This document shows, piece after piece, positions 31,294-41,171 of a stretch of 64,000 nt of DNA. This DNA is from Kazachstania africana CBS 2517 (taxonomy: Eukaryota > Ascomycota > Saccharomycetes > Saccharomycetales > Saccharomycetaceae). The stretch spans positions 372,001 to 436,000 of the forward strand of contig NC_018946.1 in the NCBI RefSeq assembly GCF_000304475.1. Direction: 5' to 3'. Each line of letters opens with the position of its first letter. Positions within the stretch are counted from its first letter, which is position 1. The notes beneath the pieces were generated by a model. It was not told the origin of the DNA and searched no databases. It was given only the letters and a program-made list of their open reading frames with translations. The translations under genes and the position numbers were made by a program.

Positions 31294-32574
31294 ATGACCA
31301 AACTTTATAAGAAATCTTCATACGAATACATCTCCAGTTTGAGACCAAAATTCCAAGCAAGGGTTGACGTTTCATCCATTAGAAAATCCTTTGCCTTCAG
31401 CAATAAGATTGTACCAAATAAGGATGATAATACTCTTGGTACTAGCATCATTTACTCTCAAGGTAGTGACATTTACGAAATTGATTGTACCATCCCAATT
31501 GAATCAAAAAAGGAGCCAAAGCCAGAGTCCGAGTACGGCGACGCGTTCACTGGTGTTGAAGGTAAACCATTAGCTCCAAAATGGGTCTACCAAGGTGAAA
31601 CCGTTTCCAAGATTAGTTACCTTGGTTCTGGTTACGACACTACAGTTCTTGTCATGTCTCAAAACGGTTCCTTAGGTTGGTTCAAAGACGGTATTAAGGT
31701 TCCATTCCATATTGTCCAAGAAATGATGGGTCCAGCTACTTCCTACTCAGCCATCCATTCTCATGTTAGACCAGGTGATTTAGCCGTCTCGGATTTTTCT
31801 CTATCTTTCGATAACGAGACCATTGTCAAATCTCAAAGTAATGGTACCGAAGAAGAAAGTATCTTGAAAATTGTCGATAATGCTGGTAAACCAAGTGAAA
31901 TCTTGAGAACTATCCGTGTTCCAGGAACTAACATTACTCACACTGTCAGATTTTTTGACAACCATCTATTTGCATCTTGTTCTGACGATAACGTCCTAAG
32001 ATTCTGGGATGTTAGAACAGGTGACAAGCCTCTATTCATCTTAAGTGACCCACAAAACGGTAGATTAACGGCATTCGATTCCTCTACTGTCACTAATAAC
32101 TTATTTGTGACCGGTTTCTCAACAGGTATCGTCAAATTATGGGATGTTCGTGCTGTTGAAACTGCTACTACCGATTTGACTAACAGGCAAAATGGTGAAG
32201 ATCCAATTCAAAAGGAAATTGCTAATTTCTACCACTCCGGTGGTGACACTGTTGCTGATGTCCAATTTTCATACACTTCTCCATACGATGTTGTCACCGT
32301 TGGTGGTTCGGGCAACATCTACCACTGGGATATGGAATATGCTATGTCTAATTATGATGAAGCTGATTTAGGTAACTTGCCACAAGAAGCTTCTGAAGAA
32401 TTACAAGCACAAACCTTGAAGTTCTTACACACCGGGGGTAGCAGAAGAACCGCTCAACAAAAGGGTTTCAGAAACACAGTCGCTTACCATCCAGTTGTTG
32501 ATGGTTTAGTTGGTAACGTCGATGATGATGGTCTAATTTCTATTTACAAGCCATTCACTGTCAATTCAGAATAA
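31294..32574 (+). CDS. WTM1: WD40 transcriptional modulator Wtm1
   Basis: This 426-residue protein is the second tandem family member. It shares long blocks with the upstream copy, for example FYHSGGDTVADVQFS against LYHSGGDSVVDVQFS, plus YHWDMEY and LKFLHTGGSRR. Beginning MTKLYKKSSYEYISSLRPKFQARVD, it resembles yeast Wtm1 (437 residues). Its codon use is strongly biased to GGT, GTC, ACT, CCA and AGA, unlike its neighbour, which suggests high expression as for yeast Wtm1. The known roles are nuclear retention of Rnr2/Rnr4 and transcriptional modulation. Confidence 0.92.
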   Translation: MTKLYKKSSYEYISSLRPKFQARVDVSSIRKSFAFSNKIVPNKDDNTLGTSIIYSQGSDIYEIDCTIPIESKKEPKPESEYGDAFTGVEGKPLAPKWVYQGETVSKISYLGSGYDTTVLVMSQNGSLGWFKDGIKVPFHIVQEMMGPATSYSAIHSHVRPGDLAVSDFSLSFDNETIVKSQSNGTEEESILKIVDNAGKPSEILRTIRVPGTNITHTVRFFDNHLFASCSDDNVLRFWDVRTGDKPLFILSDPQNGRLTAFDSSTVTNNLFVTGFSTGIVKLWDVRAVETATTDLTNRQNGEDPIQKEIANFYHSGGDTVADVQFSYTSPYDVVTVGGSGNIYHWDMEYAMSNYDEADLGNLPQEASEELQAQTLKFLHTGGSRRTAQQKGFRNTVAYHPVVDGLVGNVDDDGLISIYKPFTVNSE

Positions 32575-32875
32575 AGTCATCCGACGTGAACTGTATCTGA
32601 CTAATGATATTTTTTTATCCTCTCCCCATCGCTCTATATTGAGACTATATTTATTTATTCTACTTTTTCATGATTTTTACATATATTACTTACACTATGT
32701 ATGTATAGGCAATCTGGCAGTATGATTGCAAATAAAATGTGTCAGTCTTGCTTCAATAACATTTTTCCTTTGATTTTGTCACTGCTGTTGACCAACTTAG
32801 TTGTAATTCTCCATTATGACACAAAATAAAATGAATTTATGTCACTGGTTGAAAAAATATCTGATCTAAATCAGC
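32575..32875. other. WTM1 3' region
   Basis: AT-rich sequence after WTM1 with likely polyadenylation elements (TATATT, ATGTATGTATAG near 32696-32709). An ATG at 32839 opens an 18-codon frame that overlaps the start of the next ORF in a different frame. Nothing else is recognisable. Confidence 0.35.
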
Positions 32876-33226
32876 ATGCAAAATGGCTATGTTAATTCAG
32901 AACTTCAGGGAATAGTCAGCCTAATGGACAAACTTTTAACTGTAAACGCCTTCTTAACGTATCCAAATTACCCAGCAACTTCTATCTATAAAGAGACCGC
33001 AAGCGATATTAATAAAAGAATAAATTCTTTCAATTTGATAGATCTTGAAAACCAATTCAATTCCTCATCACAAAGGAGCAAAAGAGACTTTTTTTACCAG
33101 CAAAACACGGGTCGAAATAATGTTATGATAAACAGACATAATATTTTACTTTTCACCATCATTTCTACTGCTTCTTTAGTATTGATTTTTTTTATTTTGC
33201 TAGTGATAGATCGTATTTCACCTTAG
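32876..33226 (+). CDS. Putative tail-anchored membrane protein of unknown identity
   Basis: I do not recognise this 116-residue ORF. Residues 1-60 look helical (SELQGIVSLMDKLLTVNAFL ... ETASDINKRINSFNLI). A Ser/Arg-rich linker (about 60-86) follows. One strong C-terminal membrane segment at about 91-111 (LLFTIISTASLVLIFFILLV) ends in a short DRISP tail, the layout of a tail-anchored protein. The N-terminus is doubtful because an overlapping frame from ATG 32839 (MSLVEKISDLNQHAKW) also looks protein-like. The gene lies between the 3' ends of WTM1 and RFC1 at a synteny break. It may be a fast-evolving small gene or a decayed one. Confidence 0.5.
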   Translation: MQNGYVNSELQGIVSLMDKLLTVNAFLTYPNYPATSIYKETASDINKRINSFNLIDLENQFNSSSQRSKRDFFYQQNTGRNNVMINRHNILLFTIISTASLVLIFFILLVIDRISP

Positions 33227-33367
33227 CAAAGAGCTTCTTCGTGGTACTAAACGGTAAAAAAACGGTCGCAGATGGATGTTTGTTCAAATTTATTGATATG
33301 AAGTGTTTATACTAGAGTTGGTATTTATATATATACATATATACAAAAAAAAACACACTCGTTATGC

Positions 33368-35953
33368 TTAAGCTTTGACCTTTCTCTTCTTGCCGCCCGT
33401 GGCCTTACCACTAGCTGGTTTCCTCTTTCCTGGTCTCGCCTTTTGCTTGATTAATTTATCTTTCTTCAAATCGTCATCCTCTTTATTGTTGTCTTCATCA
33501 TCAGGAGGTGCCGCTGCTGTGTCCGCATCAACTACATCTTCAAAATCAGGCGTTCCTTGTTGTGCAGCACCACCGGATCCCACAGTGACGCCAGCCCTAT
33601 AAATGGCTACAGGATGCGTCATACCATTATACTTTCTTGTAAATGCACTTTTAACTGAGCTTGGAATTTTCTTAATTAAGGCATCCGTCCTTTCAGGACC
33701 CACCATGAACTCCATAATTGTGTCCCAGTCTTCTTTTGTTAGGTAGTAGTCATCCATCAATTCAATAATCGATGGAATTGAATCAACTCCTTCCTTAAGT
33801 AATGGTGATAAAAGCCTCTTTTTCAAAATTGGAAGATATTCCAACCTTAAACTTGCCTTATCTGCGGAGGTTCTCAGCTTTGTGTGGTACTGAAGTTCTT
33901 GAAGTAACCTATAGTATTTGTTTGTTTTGGAATTTTGCCCCAACCAAGTTGTGAAATTTATCCTACCTGTCATATGACCAGCAACTTTTGATGCAGGACG
34001 TACCGATGATAATACAGCATGTAATGGTAATAAGCTCCACAATTGTTCGGCACTACGGATTTTTCTCTCTACCAAATCACCCTGTGAAATACTATCTGCA
34101 GCTTCTGCCACGGCTTGTAGATGAGTTTCTCCAGGTGAAAGGTTCCCTGGTTTAGAGTTGATATAATTTTCTTGTATCATTAACGGTGTGAAATCTAAAT
34201 CATCAAAGTATAATGCAATTTTGTCATTCAATGTAAACGTATTTGACCCGACCTCATTATAAATGTGGCCATCTAGTAATTTGTGAGTAATATCAAAGGG
34301 TTTCAATGCAATATTTTTTTGCCATGAATCTGATATTTGTTTTATATTTTCATGATTAATAGACTTGGTAGTCGTAGATATAGTTGATAGTAAATTTATA
34401 ATTTGCCTTATATCACCTCTGGTGGCTTGAACCAGTCTATCAATAACATTAGGGTCCAATTTGAAACCTTCTCTTATTGCAATTGTCATTAACCTTGATT
34501 TTATACTATTAGCATCCGGTCTTCTGAACTGTAAATCCAAGCAAGTTCTATCAAACGGTCTCATTTTTGGTAAGTTACGTTCATTGCAAATCAATATCAT
34601 TGGTGTTGAGGTCTTACGACAGAATTGAGCAAGCTGCCCAACACCACCTCTATCACCACCACTCATACCATCTACTTCATCCATAATAACAACGAAGTTC
34701 TTACCATTACTTTCCTCAATTTCATCTTTATGTTTAAAATAACCAATAACGGACATATTATCGAGGGCATTTTTCACACCAGCATTTAACAATGATTTAG
34801 AACGGACATCAGACGCGTTCTGTTCCAAAATATCATAACCCAATTCTTTGGCAATAAGATGTGCTGCCGTAGTTTTACCAATACCTGGAGGACCATAAAG
34901 CATTGCAGATCTGAAAACACCAGAACCATCTCTACCTGGATTTTTAAATCCACTTTTTTTGTTCATATTCCAATTTAACAACCAATTTTTAAGTTTCAAA
35001 ATACTCGATTTATTACCACACATTTGGTTTAAATTTGTTGGGGCATATTTAACAGTCCATAATTTATCTTCATCTCTAATTTTATCTTCATTTTTGATAT
35101 ATTCGCCTGATTTTTGGGCCATGGACATAGTTTGCTTTCTAATATTTTCTTGTTTAATTAAATCTTGTGCTTCTTTCAATGCCTTGGCTTCTTCTTCTTC
35201 CCTTTTCTTACGTGCTTTTTCAGCAGCCTCTCCCTCACCACCTTCTTCAGGCATTCCTGAGATAAGTTGTTTGAACCCATCTTCATCAATTGCTTTGATT
35301 TTCAATTGCTTGATCTTTTCCAATTTTTTAGGACCTGCATCATCACCAAGAACAACTACCGAGGTTCTACTTGAGATTGATTTGGTAACTTTTGCGCCGT
35401 ATCTTTTAGCTACAGCTTCTACAGCACCTCTTTCCAAGTTTGGCAGCACACCGGTAAACACTATTGTCAGGCCCAATAGACAATTAGAAGCACCTTCTGG
35501 GAAATCCATGGGCATATCGGCTGAAGCGTCGCTTGAACTTGGTCCACCCGATTTTCTAAAATCAAACTTGATATCTTCTTTGACATGAACTGTACTCAAA
35601 TCCAAAGATGGAATTGAATTGAGGACATCCTGAGCAGTTGTTCCTCCCTCGGTCTTAGCCTTCTTCACTGGTGCATCGACTTTATTTGATTCAGCGATTC
35701 TCCTCTTTACTGCTTTAGGCTGAGGCTCTGCTTCTGTTTTAACTTCTTCTTTCTTTACAATGGGTTCAGTCATTGACCTTTTCGGTGGTGCTCTCCGTGG
35801 TTTAGCTGGTTTTATTTCCAACAACGAATCATCATCATCATCATCGTCATCTAGATCAATTACTTCCTTAGACTTTTCCTTTACAGCAGATGGTTTTGGA
35901 GCAGAAGTGGGTTTCTTCTTGCTTTTATTGAAAAAATCCGTAATATCAACCAT
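33368..35953 (-). CDS. RFC1: Replication factor C large subunit Rfc1
   Basis: This 861-residue protein is the large subunit of the RFC clamp loader, which places PCNA on primer-template junctions. It begins MVDITDFFNKSKKK, carrying a PIP-like QxxI/FF relative, then a basic/acidic linker. The BRCT domain lies at about 155-235 (LTIVFTGVLPNLERGAVE). The AAA+ ATPase has Walker A GPPGIGKTT (about 350), Walker B VVIMDEVDG (about 420) and a conserved LICNERNLPKMRPFDR. The RFC collar follows, and the tail is Lys-rich (KRKPASGKATGGKKRKVKA). Length equals yeast (861). Confidence 0.97.
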   Translation of the reverse strand: MVDITDFFNKSKKKPTSAPKPSAVKEKSKEVIDLDDDDDDDDSLLEIKPAKPRRAPPKRSMTEPIVKKEEVKTEAEPQPKAVKRRIAESNKVDAPVKKAKTEGGTTAQDVLNSIPSLDLSTVHVKEDIKFDFRKSGGPSSSDASADMPMDFPEGASNCLLGLTIVFTGVLPNLERGAVEAVAKRYGAKVTKSISSRTSVVVLGDDAGPKKLEKIKQLKIKAIDEDGFKQLISGMPEEGGEGEAAEKARKKREEEEAKALKEAQDLIKQENIRKQTMSMAQKSGEYIKNEDKIRDEDKLWTVKYAPTNLNQMCGNKSSILKLKNWLLNWNMNKKSGFKNPGRDGSGVFRSAMLYGPPGIGKTTAAHLIAKELGYDILEQNASDVRSKSLLNAGVKNALDNMSVIGYFKHKDEIEESNGKNFVVIMDEVDGMSGGDRGGVGQLAQFCRKTSTPMILICNERNLPKMRPFDRTCLDLQFRRPDANSIKSRLMTIAIREGFKLDPNVIDRLVQATRGDIRQIINLLSTISTTTKSINHENIKQISDSWQKNIALKPFDITHKLLDGHIYNEVGSNTFTLNDKIALYFDDLDFTPLMIQENYINSKPGNLSPGETHLQAVAEAADSISQGDLVERKIRSAEQLWSLLPLHAVLSSVRPASKVAGHMTGRINFTTWLGQNSKTNKYYRLLQELQYHTKLRTSADKASLRLEYLPILKKRLLSPLLKEGVDSIPSIIELMDDYYLTKEDWDTIMEFMVGPERTDALIKKIPSSVKSAFTRKYNGMTHPVAIYRAGVTVGSGGAAQQGTPDFEDVVDADTAAAPPDDEDNNKEDDDLKKDKLIKQKARPGKRKPASGKATGGKKRKVKA

Positions 35954-36396
35954 CTTCCAACGTCAATTCTACCAACTGACCTCCTAAATTCGTACAACTC
36001 ATCTATCAATAATTCCATTGCACGTTACATTAAATTCTTCTATTTACCTCCCAAGACGAAAGAAATGAAAATTGTCAGTAACACGCGGTGTTACCCGGCG
36101 ATAATAATACTAAGTTTCATCAACTGTGGGTAGCCAATGGCGAGCACTCTTCATGGAGTTGCCAATCTGGCAGCGTTGGATTCAGTTGAAATGGAAGTGG
36201 TGCTCATCTCAACATTCGATGATGTGGTTGGTCTCATTAAGTGAATTCGATGGATTATCGCAATAGAGAAAGCAAAAAAAACTAAAGTATCGCGAAGAGT
36301 TTGCATTGATAAACTCGTAAGTGAAGTCAAAGGTTATCTCTGTGCACGCACCACTAAATTCGTGAACGATAGCACTAGCAAGAGTTCTGTACATCG
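35954..36396. promoter_or_regulatory. RFC1-RUD3 divergent promoter with Reb1 site and palindrome
   Basis: TAACAC-GCG-GTGTTA (36079-36093) is a perfect inverted repeat whose centre contains ACGCGG, one base from the MluI cell-cycle box. Its right arm runs straight into a Reb1 core, TTACCCG (36091-36097). AACTGTGGG occurs at 36122-36130. A cell-cycle role for the ACGCGG core would fit RFC1 but is only inference. Confidence 0.5.
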
Positions 36397-37818
36397 ATGG
36401 GGAAGAATAAGAAAAAGGGAAACAAGAAGTCGAACGCTGCTTCCAAAGAGGATGCGATTCCAAAAGATGACGGAGCCAGTAAGCAAGTAGAACAAGAAGA
36501 AAAAGAAGAAGTGATGGATTCTATCTCAGCGGGGAGTGAGGGGACTGTACAAGAAAATGAAGTTTCTTCTCCTGTGGTGGCTGCACCACAGGAAGGCACC
36601 AATGCCAATGATACAATTGATACTGAAGTTACTGATTTACGAAAACAGATTGCGCAATTACAAGCTGAATTGGACAGGGCAAAGAGTGAAAAAACAGTCA
36701 CAGAGAGTGATACCAACCGTGATTCAAGTGAAGTAGCTAGCTTGAAAGAAGAGAGGGATGAAATCAAGTCTCAGTACGATACTCTATTAAGTAGATTGTC
36801 CTCGATGAAAACTGTTTTCAATAAGATGAAAGAGGCACAGCAAGAATTGGAAATAACAAAAGAAAGTTTAAAAGAGTATGAATCTCAAAACTTGAAGCTT
36901 AAAAATAAGTTATCTAACGCTACAAAAGATCAAACAGAGTTAACCACCACTGTGACAACGTTACATAAAGAAATTGAAAATTTAGAGAGAGACTGTGAGA
37001 ATATGACGTCAAAATGCCATCAGTACGAAAGGCAAATTGATGAAATGCAATCACGTTTACAAGCTGGTGACAAAAATCATATGACGCTCCTTGAAACACT
37101 TCGTAAAGATAATGACATGTTATCAGCCAAAATTCAAGACTTAACTATTGTTCTTGACACGAGTAAGCAAAATAATGCTGATCTTATCGAAGAAAAAGAA
37201 GAATCACAACAAACCATAATCACTTTGGAAAAGCACATACAAACCTTGGAAGAGAAAATAAAATCTCTTGAAACACAAGTGGAAGAACAAAGCAAAATTG
37301 ATCAAAGAGAATTAAATGAAAAAGAACTCGAACTGAAATCCTTAAGAACTCAGTTAGATACAACTATCGAAAAGGAGGCAAAATATAATGAAGAAATTGA
37401 TAGTTTGAAAAAGCAGGTTGAATCATTAAAGGAAGAAATGCAAGTAAAGGATAGATTAGAAGGAGAGACAAAAGAACAAGCCATTCAAATAGGAAAATTG
37501 AGACACGAGGCTATCATTCTCAATGAACATCTAAAGAAGGCCCTAGGTATGTTGAAACAATCAAGTGACTCCGAATCCATTGATAAAGAATTGATTTCCA
37601 ATCTATTAATCTCATTTGTGTCCATTCCAAGGGCAGACCCTAAAAAATTTGAAGTTCTCGAGCTTCTTTCCAGTTTTTTGAATTGGGATGAAGATAAGAA
37701 GCAACAAGCTGGTTTGATAAATAACTTAGAGAGAAGTTCAACAACCAGAAGTGTCTCAAGGACTCAAAGTTTTGTTTCGATGTGGACAGACTTTTTAGAA
37801 AAGGAAAGTGAGAAATAA
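36397..37818 (+). CDS. RUD3: Golgi coiled-coil protein Rud3 (golgin)
   Basis: This 473-residue protein matches Rud3, a cis-Golgi golgin that binds Arf1 and supports ER-Golgi structure. A Lys-rich start (MGKNKKKGNKKSNAASKED) and acidic linker precede continuous coiled coil from about 75 to 380. The C-terminal GRAB (GRIP-related Arf-binding) domain is recognisable from LRHEAIILNEHLKKALGML through ELISNLLISFVSIPRADPKKFEVLELLSSFLNWDEDKKQQAGL (about 370-445). Length is that of yeast (484). It is divergent from RFC1, as in S. cerevisiae. Confidence 0.93.
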   Translation: MGKNKKKGNKKSNAASKEDAIPKDDGASKQVEQEEKEEVMDSISAGSEGTVQENEVSSPVVAAPQEGTNANDTIDTEVTDLRKQIAQLQAELDRAKSEKTVTESDTNRDSSEVASLKEERDEIKSQYDTLLSRLSSMKTVFNKMKEAQQELEITKESLKEYESQNLKLKNKLSNATKDQTELTTTVTTLHKEIENLERDCENMTSKCHQYERQIDEMQSRLQAGDKNHMTLLETLRKDNDMLSAKIQDLTIVLDTSKQNNADLIEEKEESQQTIITLEKHIQTLEEKIKSLETQVEEQSKIDQRELNEKELELKSLRTQLDTTIEKEAKYNEEIDSLKKQVESLKEEMQVKDRLEGETKEQAIQIGKLRHEAIILNEHLKKALGMLKQSSDSESIDKELISNLLISFVSIPRADPKKFEVLELLSSFLNWDEDKKQQAGLINNLERSSTTRSVSRTQSFVSMWTDFLEKESEK

Positions 37819-38020
37819 ACTCAAACATTTCGCATTTACTATAGAATCATGTACATTTTAATATCATTTGATTTATATAAACCAAAATAAAAAATAACGA
37901 AGTTTAATGTTAATCGACACTCTTATTTTTTAATATTCAGAAAACAATCATGAAGTGAAAAAACTCCGTGACCAATATAGTTAAGGAAACTGTCTTTCGA
38001 TTCCAGCTCACCAGATAATA

Positions 38021-38572
38021 ATGTTGAAGAAGCTACCCAGGGCAGTGTTACAAACATCCAGGTTCATCAGGTGGAGTTCTTCTGAGGCCTATGCAAATGC
38101 CGTTACTTCATTGAAGAGGGATTTAAAACAGGCCTTAATTGAAAAAGATATCATCAGGAAAAATACTATACGTGGCATTCTATCAGAAGTGAAGAATAAA
38201 GAAATTGAGGATAAAGATGGACACATGAACGAATTCACATTGTTTGATGTTTATTCCAAGGTAATAGCTCAGAGAAAAGATTCCATTAGGAATTTTCTCG
38301 ATAATGGAAGAAAAGATTTAGCTGATAAGGAAACAAAAGAGATTGCGATTATTGATGGTTATAAGCAAAGCCTAACAGTGGCTTCTGAAGAAGATGTCAA
38401 CGCCAAAGTTTTGGATCTTTTGCAGCATTGGAAACAAGAAACACCTGATATATTGATGAAAGATGTGTTCCGAAAAGTTGATTGGAAGACAATCTCAACA
38501 GAATGGAGAGCTTCCCAAAGTTTGATTAAGAAATCCATTGTTTCACAGTTCAACGATGTTTTCAAGAAATAA
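38021..38572 (+). CDS. AIM41: Mitochondrial YqeY/GatB-like protein Aim41
   Basis: This 183-residue protein matches Aim41, a mitochondrial protein of the YqeY family related to the tail of GatB-type amidotransferases; the exact role is unknown. A basic presequence (MLKKLPRAVLQTSRFIRWSS) is followed by the family core LKRDLKQALIEKDIIRKNTIRGILSEVKNKEIE and VYSKVIAQRKDSIRNFLDNGRKDLADKETKEI. Length equals yeast (185). It lies between RUD3 and the SPR2-like gene, as in YOR215C. Confidence 0.93.
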   Translation: MLKKLPRAVLQTSRFIRWSSSEAYANAVTSLKRDLKQALIEKDIIRKNTIRGILSEVKNKEIEDKDGHMNEFTLFDVYSKVIAQRKDSIRNFLDNGRKDLADKETKEIAIIDGYKQSLTVASEEDVNAKVLDLLQHWKQETPDILMKDVFRKVDWKTISTEWRASQSLIKKSIVSQFNDVFKK

Positions 38573-38923
38573 ACATCGTATTCCATGTATATAAAAATGA
38601 CCTTGTAAATAATATATTTTGAAACTGGTTGCTCTTGTGCAAGAGATTTTCGGATTCATCTGTCACATCTCAGTAGTGTGTTTACAGCCAGTTCCTGGTG
38701 GTATCTTTGTGACGCAGGGGCTGCAGAAGAGGAAAAAAGTTTATAAAAAGATATTTCTTGATACTGACTCTTCCTTTAGTCATTTATTTCTCTATTAAGA
38801 AACAGATAGCCATAAAAAAGCCATCTGCAACACTGACTTTCAACGAAATAGATTGAAAGATCCAATAAACCATTTAACGTATAAAAAAACGCAAGTATTA
38901 TCGCAATTTATATCTAGACAAAT
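38573..38923. other. AIM41-SPR2 intergenic region
   Basis: This 351-bp gap contains a tight palindrome CTCTTG-TG-CAAGAG (38632-38645) and TATAAAAAG (38742-38750), a TATA-like element about 175 bp upstream of the SPR2-like ATG. I see no clear middle-sporulation (Ndt80) element, although the gene product is expected to be sporulation-related. Confidence 0.35.
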
Positions 38924-39802
38924 ATGCTCAAACAAGTCATTTTCACTGCCCTCTTTTCTTTCTGTTTAGCAAAAGTATTAGCTACAAAATTCACAGTAAC
39001 GTTGAACACAGAGAGTAATACAGATAGTTCGCATTTTTCATCGCAATTAAACAAGGAACCATTAGAAGTTCATGTCGACACTGAAACGCTAACACCAGAA
39101 CTATTAAAGAAATTTTCTCAAGCTACTAATATATTCTTTTCTGACATTCCTGGTTCTCCAAAGATTTTCAAAGCCAATGATGATCTTGATTTTGATGAAG
39201 ACTATTATTTTGACGAGGATGAAGGTGATGAAGAAGAAAACAATGAGTTCAGAACGCTCTTGTCAAATATACTCGATGAACCTCGAGAATATATTGATGC
39301 AATACAAAAACATAGAAGATTCTCCGATGTCAGACAAATCTTGGAAGAAATTATGGATGATTTGCCAGATGACGATCTATTCGAAGATCATTACAAATTT
39401 GATCAAGGATACGAAGCTTTCTGTGAAGAGTGTGAGAACAAAAATTCAGCAAACTTGCATATTGCAAGAGCAATGGATATCAATACAGATAATAAAATAG
39501 AATCGCTGTCACTCAATAGTCATAAGATAATTAATGTCACGAGAGCAATCGATACAACCTCTGTCACTTTTGAATGTAGTACTACAACAGTAAGTTTCAG
39601 TGTATCCAAGACAGAAACACCTACAAGAGTGTTTACATCACCAATGGCAGTAGAGGCCACCAGAAACGCCACATTCACCCCAGCAGTCTCCAACGCAACT
39701 GCAGCGACTAGCGGCCAACTTCAAAGTGGAGCTACCTACTTGATGCCAGCCACCATGCTGCTGTCATCCATCGTCTCGTTTATATTCTTTATGCAAGCGT
39801 AA
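38924..39802 (+). CDS. SPR2: SPR2-like GPI-anchored putative spore wall protein
   Basis: This 292-residue secreted protein has a signal peptide (MLKQVIFTALFSFCLAKVLA) and an acidic Asp/Glu-rich middle (DDLDFDEDYYFDEDEGDEEE, about 86-105). A Ser/Thr/Ala-rich region (about 208-262) and a hydrophobic C-terminus ending in SSIVSFIFFMQA are typical of a GPI attachment signal. The name comes mainly from position: S. cerevisiae YOR214C (SPR2, putative spore wall GPI protein, 236 residues) lies between AIM41 and SAS5 in the same orientation. Sequence conservation in this kind of protein is low, so identity is moderately supported. Confidence 0.7.
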   Translation: MLKQVIFTALFSFCLAKVLATKFTVTLNTESNTDSSHFSSQLNKEPLEVHVDTETLTPELLKKFSQATNIFFSDIPGSPKIFKANDDLDFDEDYYFDEDEGDEEENNEFRTLLSNILDEPREYIDAIQKHRRFSDVRQILEEIMDDLPDDDLFEDHYKFDQGYEAFCEECENKNSANLHIARAMDINTDNKIESLSLNSHKIINVTRAIDTTSVTFECSTTTVSFSVSKTETPTRVFTSPMAVEATRNATFTPAVSNATAATSGQLQSGATYLMPATMLLSSIVSFIFFMQA

Positions 39803-40006
39803 TCTATTCTATTTAATATATAACAAATTTAATTTAATTTAATTTATGACGCTGACACTTTGCAAAATCATTTCTTACGTGTCCATGACTTTTTTTTGGT
39901 ATTTTTCAAATTTGGATATACAAATAAATGCAATTGATAGTGGAATTGCAGGAAGGTAAACTAGGATATTACAGTAGGAAAGAAGTGATTTCTGGGATTC
40001 CCAACG

Positions 40007-40825
40007 ATGGTAGCAGTATGTTATTACGTTGTATTATGCGCAATTTACTGTATTTTTCCCCTCGATTTATTACTAACTATGTATCGTTTTACGCTTCCCT
40101 GAATTTAGAATGTTAAGAGAACAATAAGAATTAGAACTACACAACATATATTGCCAGATGTTCCACCAGTAGAGAACTTTCCAATGCGTGAATGGAGCAT
40201 TGAACTCACGATGCTAGATAAAGACGGCAATGAAATCCCAATTACTATTTTAGATAAAGTCGTATACCATCTACATCCAACTTTTGCAAATCCAAATAGA
40301 ACCTTCACTGACGCACCATACAAGATTGTCGAACAAGGATGGGGTGGTTTCCCATTACATATAAGTCTTTTCTTACTGGAGAAAGCTGGCGAAAAGAAAA
40401 TCACACATGATTTAAACTTCTTACAGGATACTTATGCAAGTGATCATATCATTCAAGTACCAGTCAATAAGCCTCTACTGGTAGAGGAATTAGCAAAGAG
40501 TGGCCCTGTGGAGGAGCCAACCACGAAGAGAAAAGTGGCGGCAGCCACTACAAATGGCGAATCAAAGACTAAAAAGGCAAAGACTACCAGTAATACGCCG
40601 ATGATCAAAGGAGATGTTGATATCGAAAGATTGGCTTTTGGTTTGACCAAATTGAAAGAAGATGATTTAGTCGGTGTCGTTCAAATGATTACCGATAATA
40701 GAACACCTGAAATGGATGTAACAAACAACGTGGAGGAAGGCGAATTTGTTATGGACTTGTTTAGTTTACCTGAAAGTTTATTAAAGAGTCTATGGGACTA
40801 TGTCAAGAAAAACACAGAAAATTAG
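40007..40825 (+). CDS. TAF14: YEATS-domain protein Taf14, spliced (exons 40007-40015 and 40109-40825)
   Basis: This is Taf14, the YEATS acyl-lysine reader shared by TFIID, TFIIF, Mediator-linked and remodelling complexes (INO80, SWI/SNF, NuA3). A 9-nt first exon (ATG GTA GCA) and a 93-nt intron precede exon 2, giving MVA then NVKRTIRIRTTQHILPDVP and 241 residues in all. S. cerevisiae TAF14 (244 residues) has the same intron place after MVA. The YEATS domain spans about 5-137 (REWSIELTMLDKDG, YHLHPTFANPNRTF, EQGWGGFPLHISLF). The C-terminal ET-like domain (about 170-240) ends LLKSLWDYVKKNTEN. Without the intron there is no suitable ATG, so the splice model is needed. Confidence 0.93.
40016..40108 (+). 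other. TAF14 spliceosomal intron
   Basis: The 5' splice site is GTATGT (40016-40021), the branch sequence TACTAAC (40071-40077) and the acceptor TTTAG (ending 40108). All are perfect yeast consensus. The intron is 93 nt, phase 0, and interrupts the ORF after codon 3. Confidence 0.92.
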
Positions 40826-41171
40826 TTACTCTAGTTAACGTCGGTACGTTTCTAAGTCGGAGTAATTTTTGTACCAGTATATATATATATATATAAATAA
40901 TTTTAATACTTATAAAAAATGGTAAGCCATACTGATATTTTGTACCACTTCTTCTCTGCCAATTGTATGCACCTATGAGCCATGCAGTTGACATTGAAGT
41001 GGGATTTACACGGTTTCTAATTGAAAAGCCATGTAAAATATTGCATCATCTAGCACAATTTTCGGATCTATAAAACTAATTAATTTGATTTTTGAAAAAA
41101 ATTGTCAATAAACTGAAGCTGATCATCAATACATCTTAACAGTTTGAATCTCATTAATCATTCGCCACATT
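40826..41171. other. TAF14-SAS5 intergenic region
   Basis: This 346-bp gap contains a short (TA)n run (about 40878-40894) near the TAF14 3' end and A/T-rich sequence before SAS5. No further element is recognisable. Confidence 0.35.
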
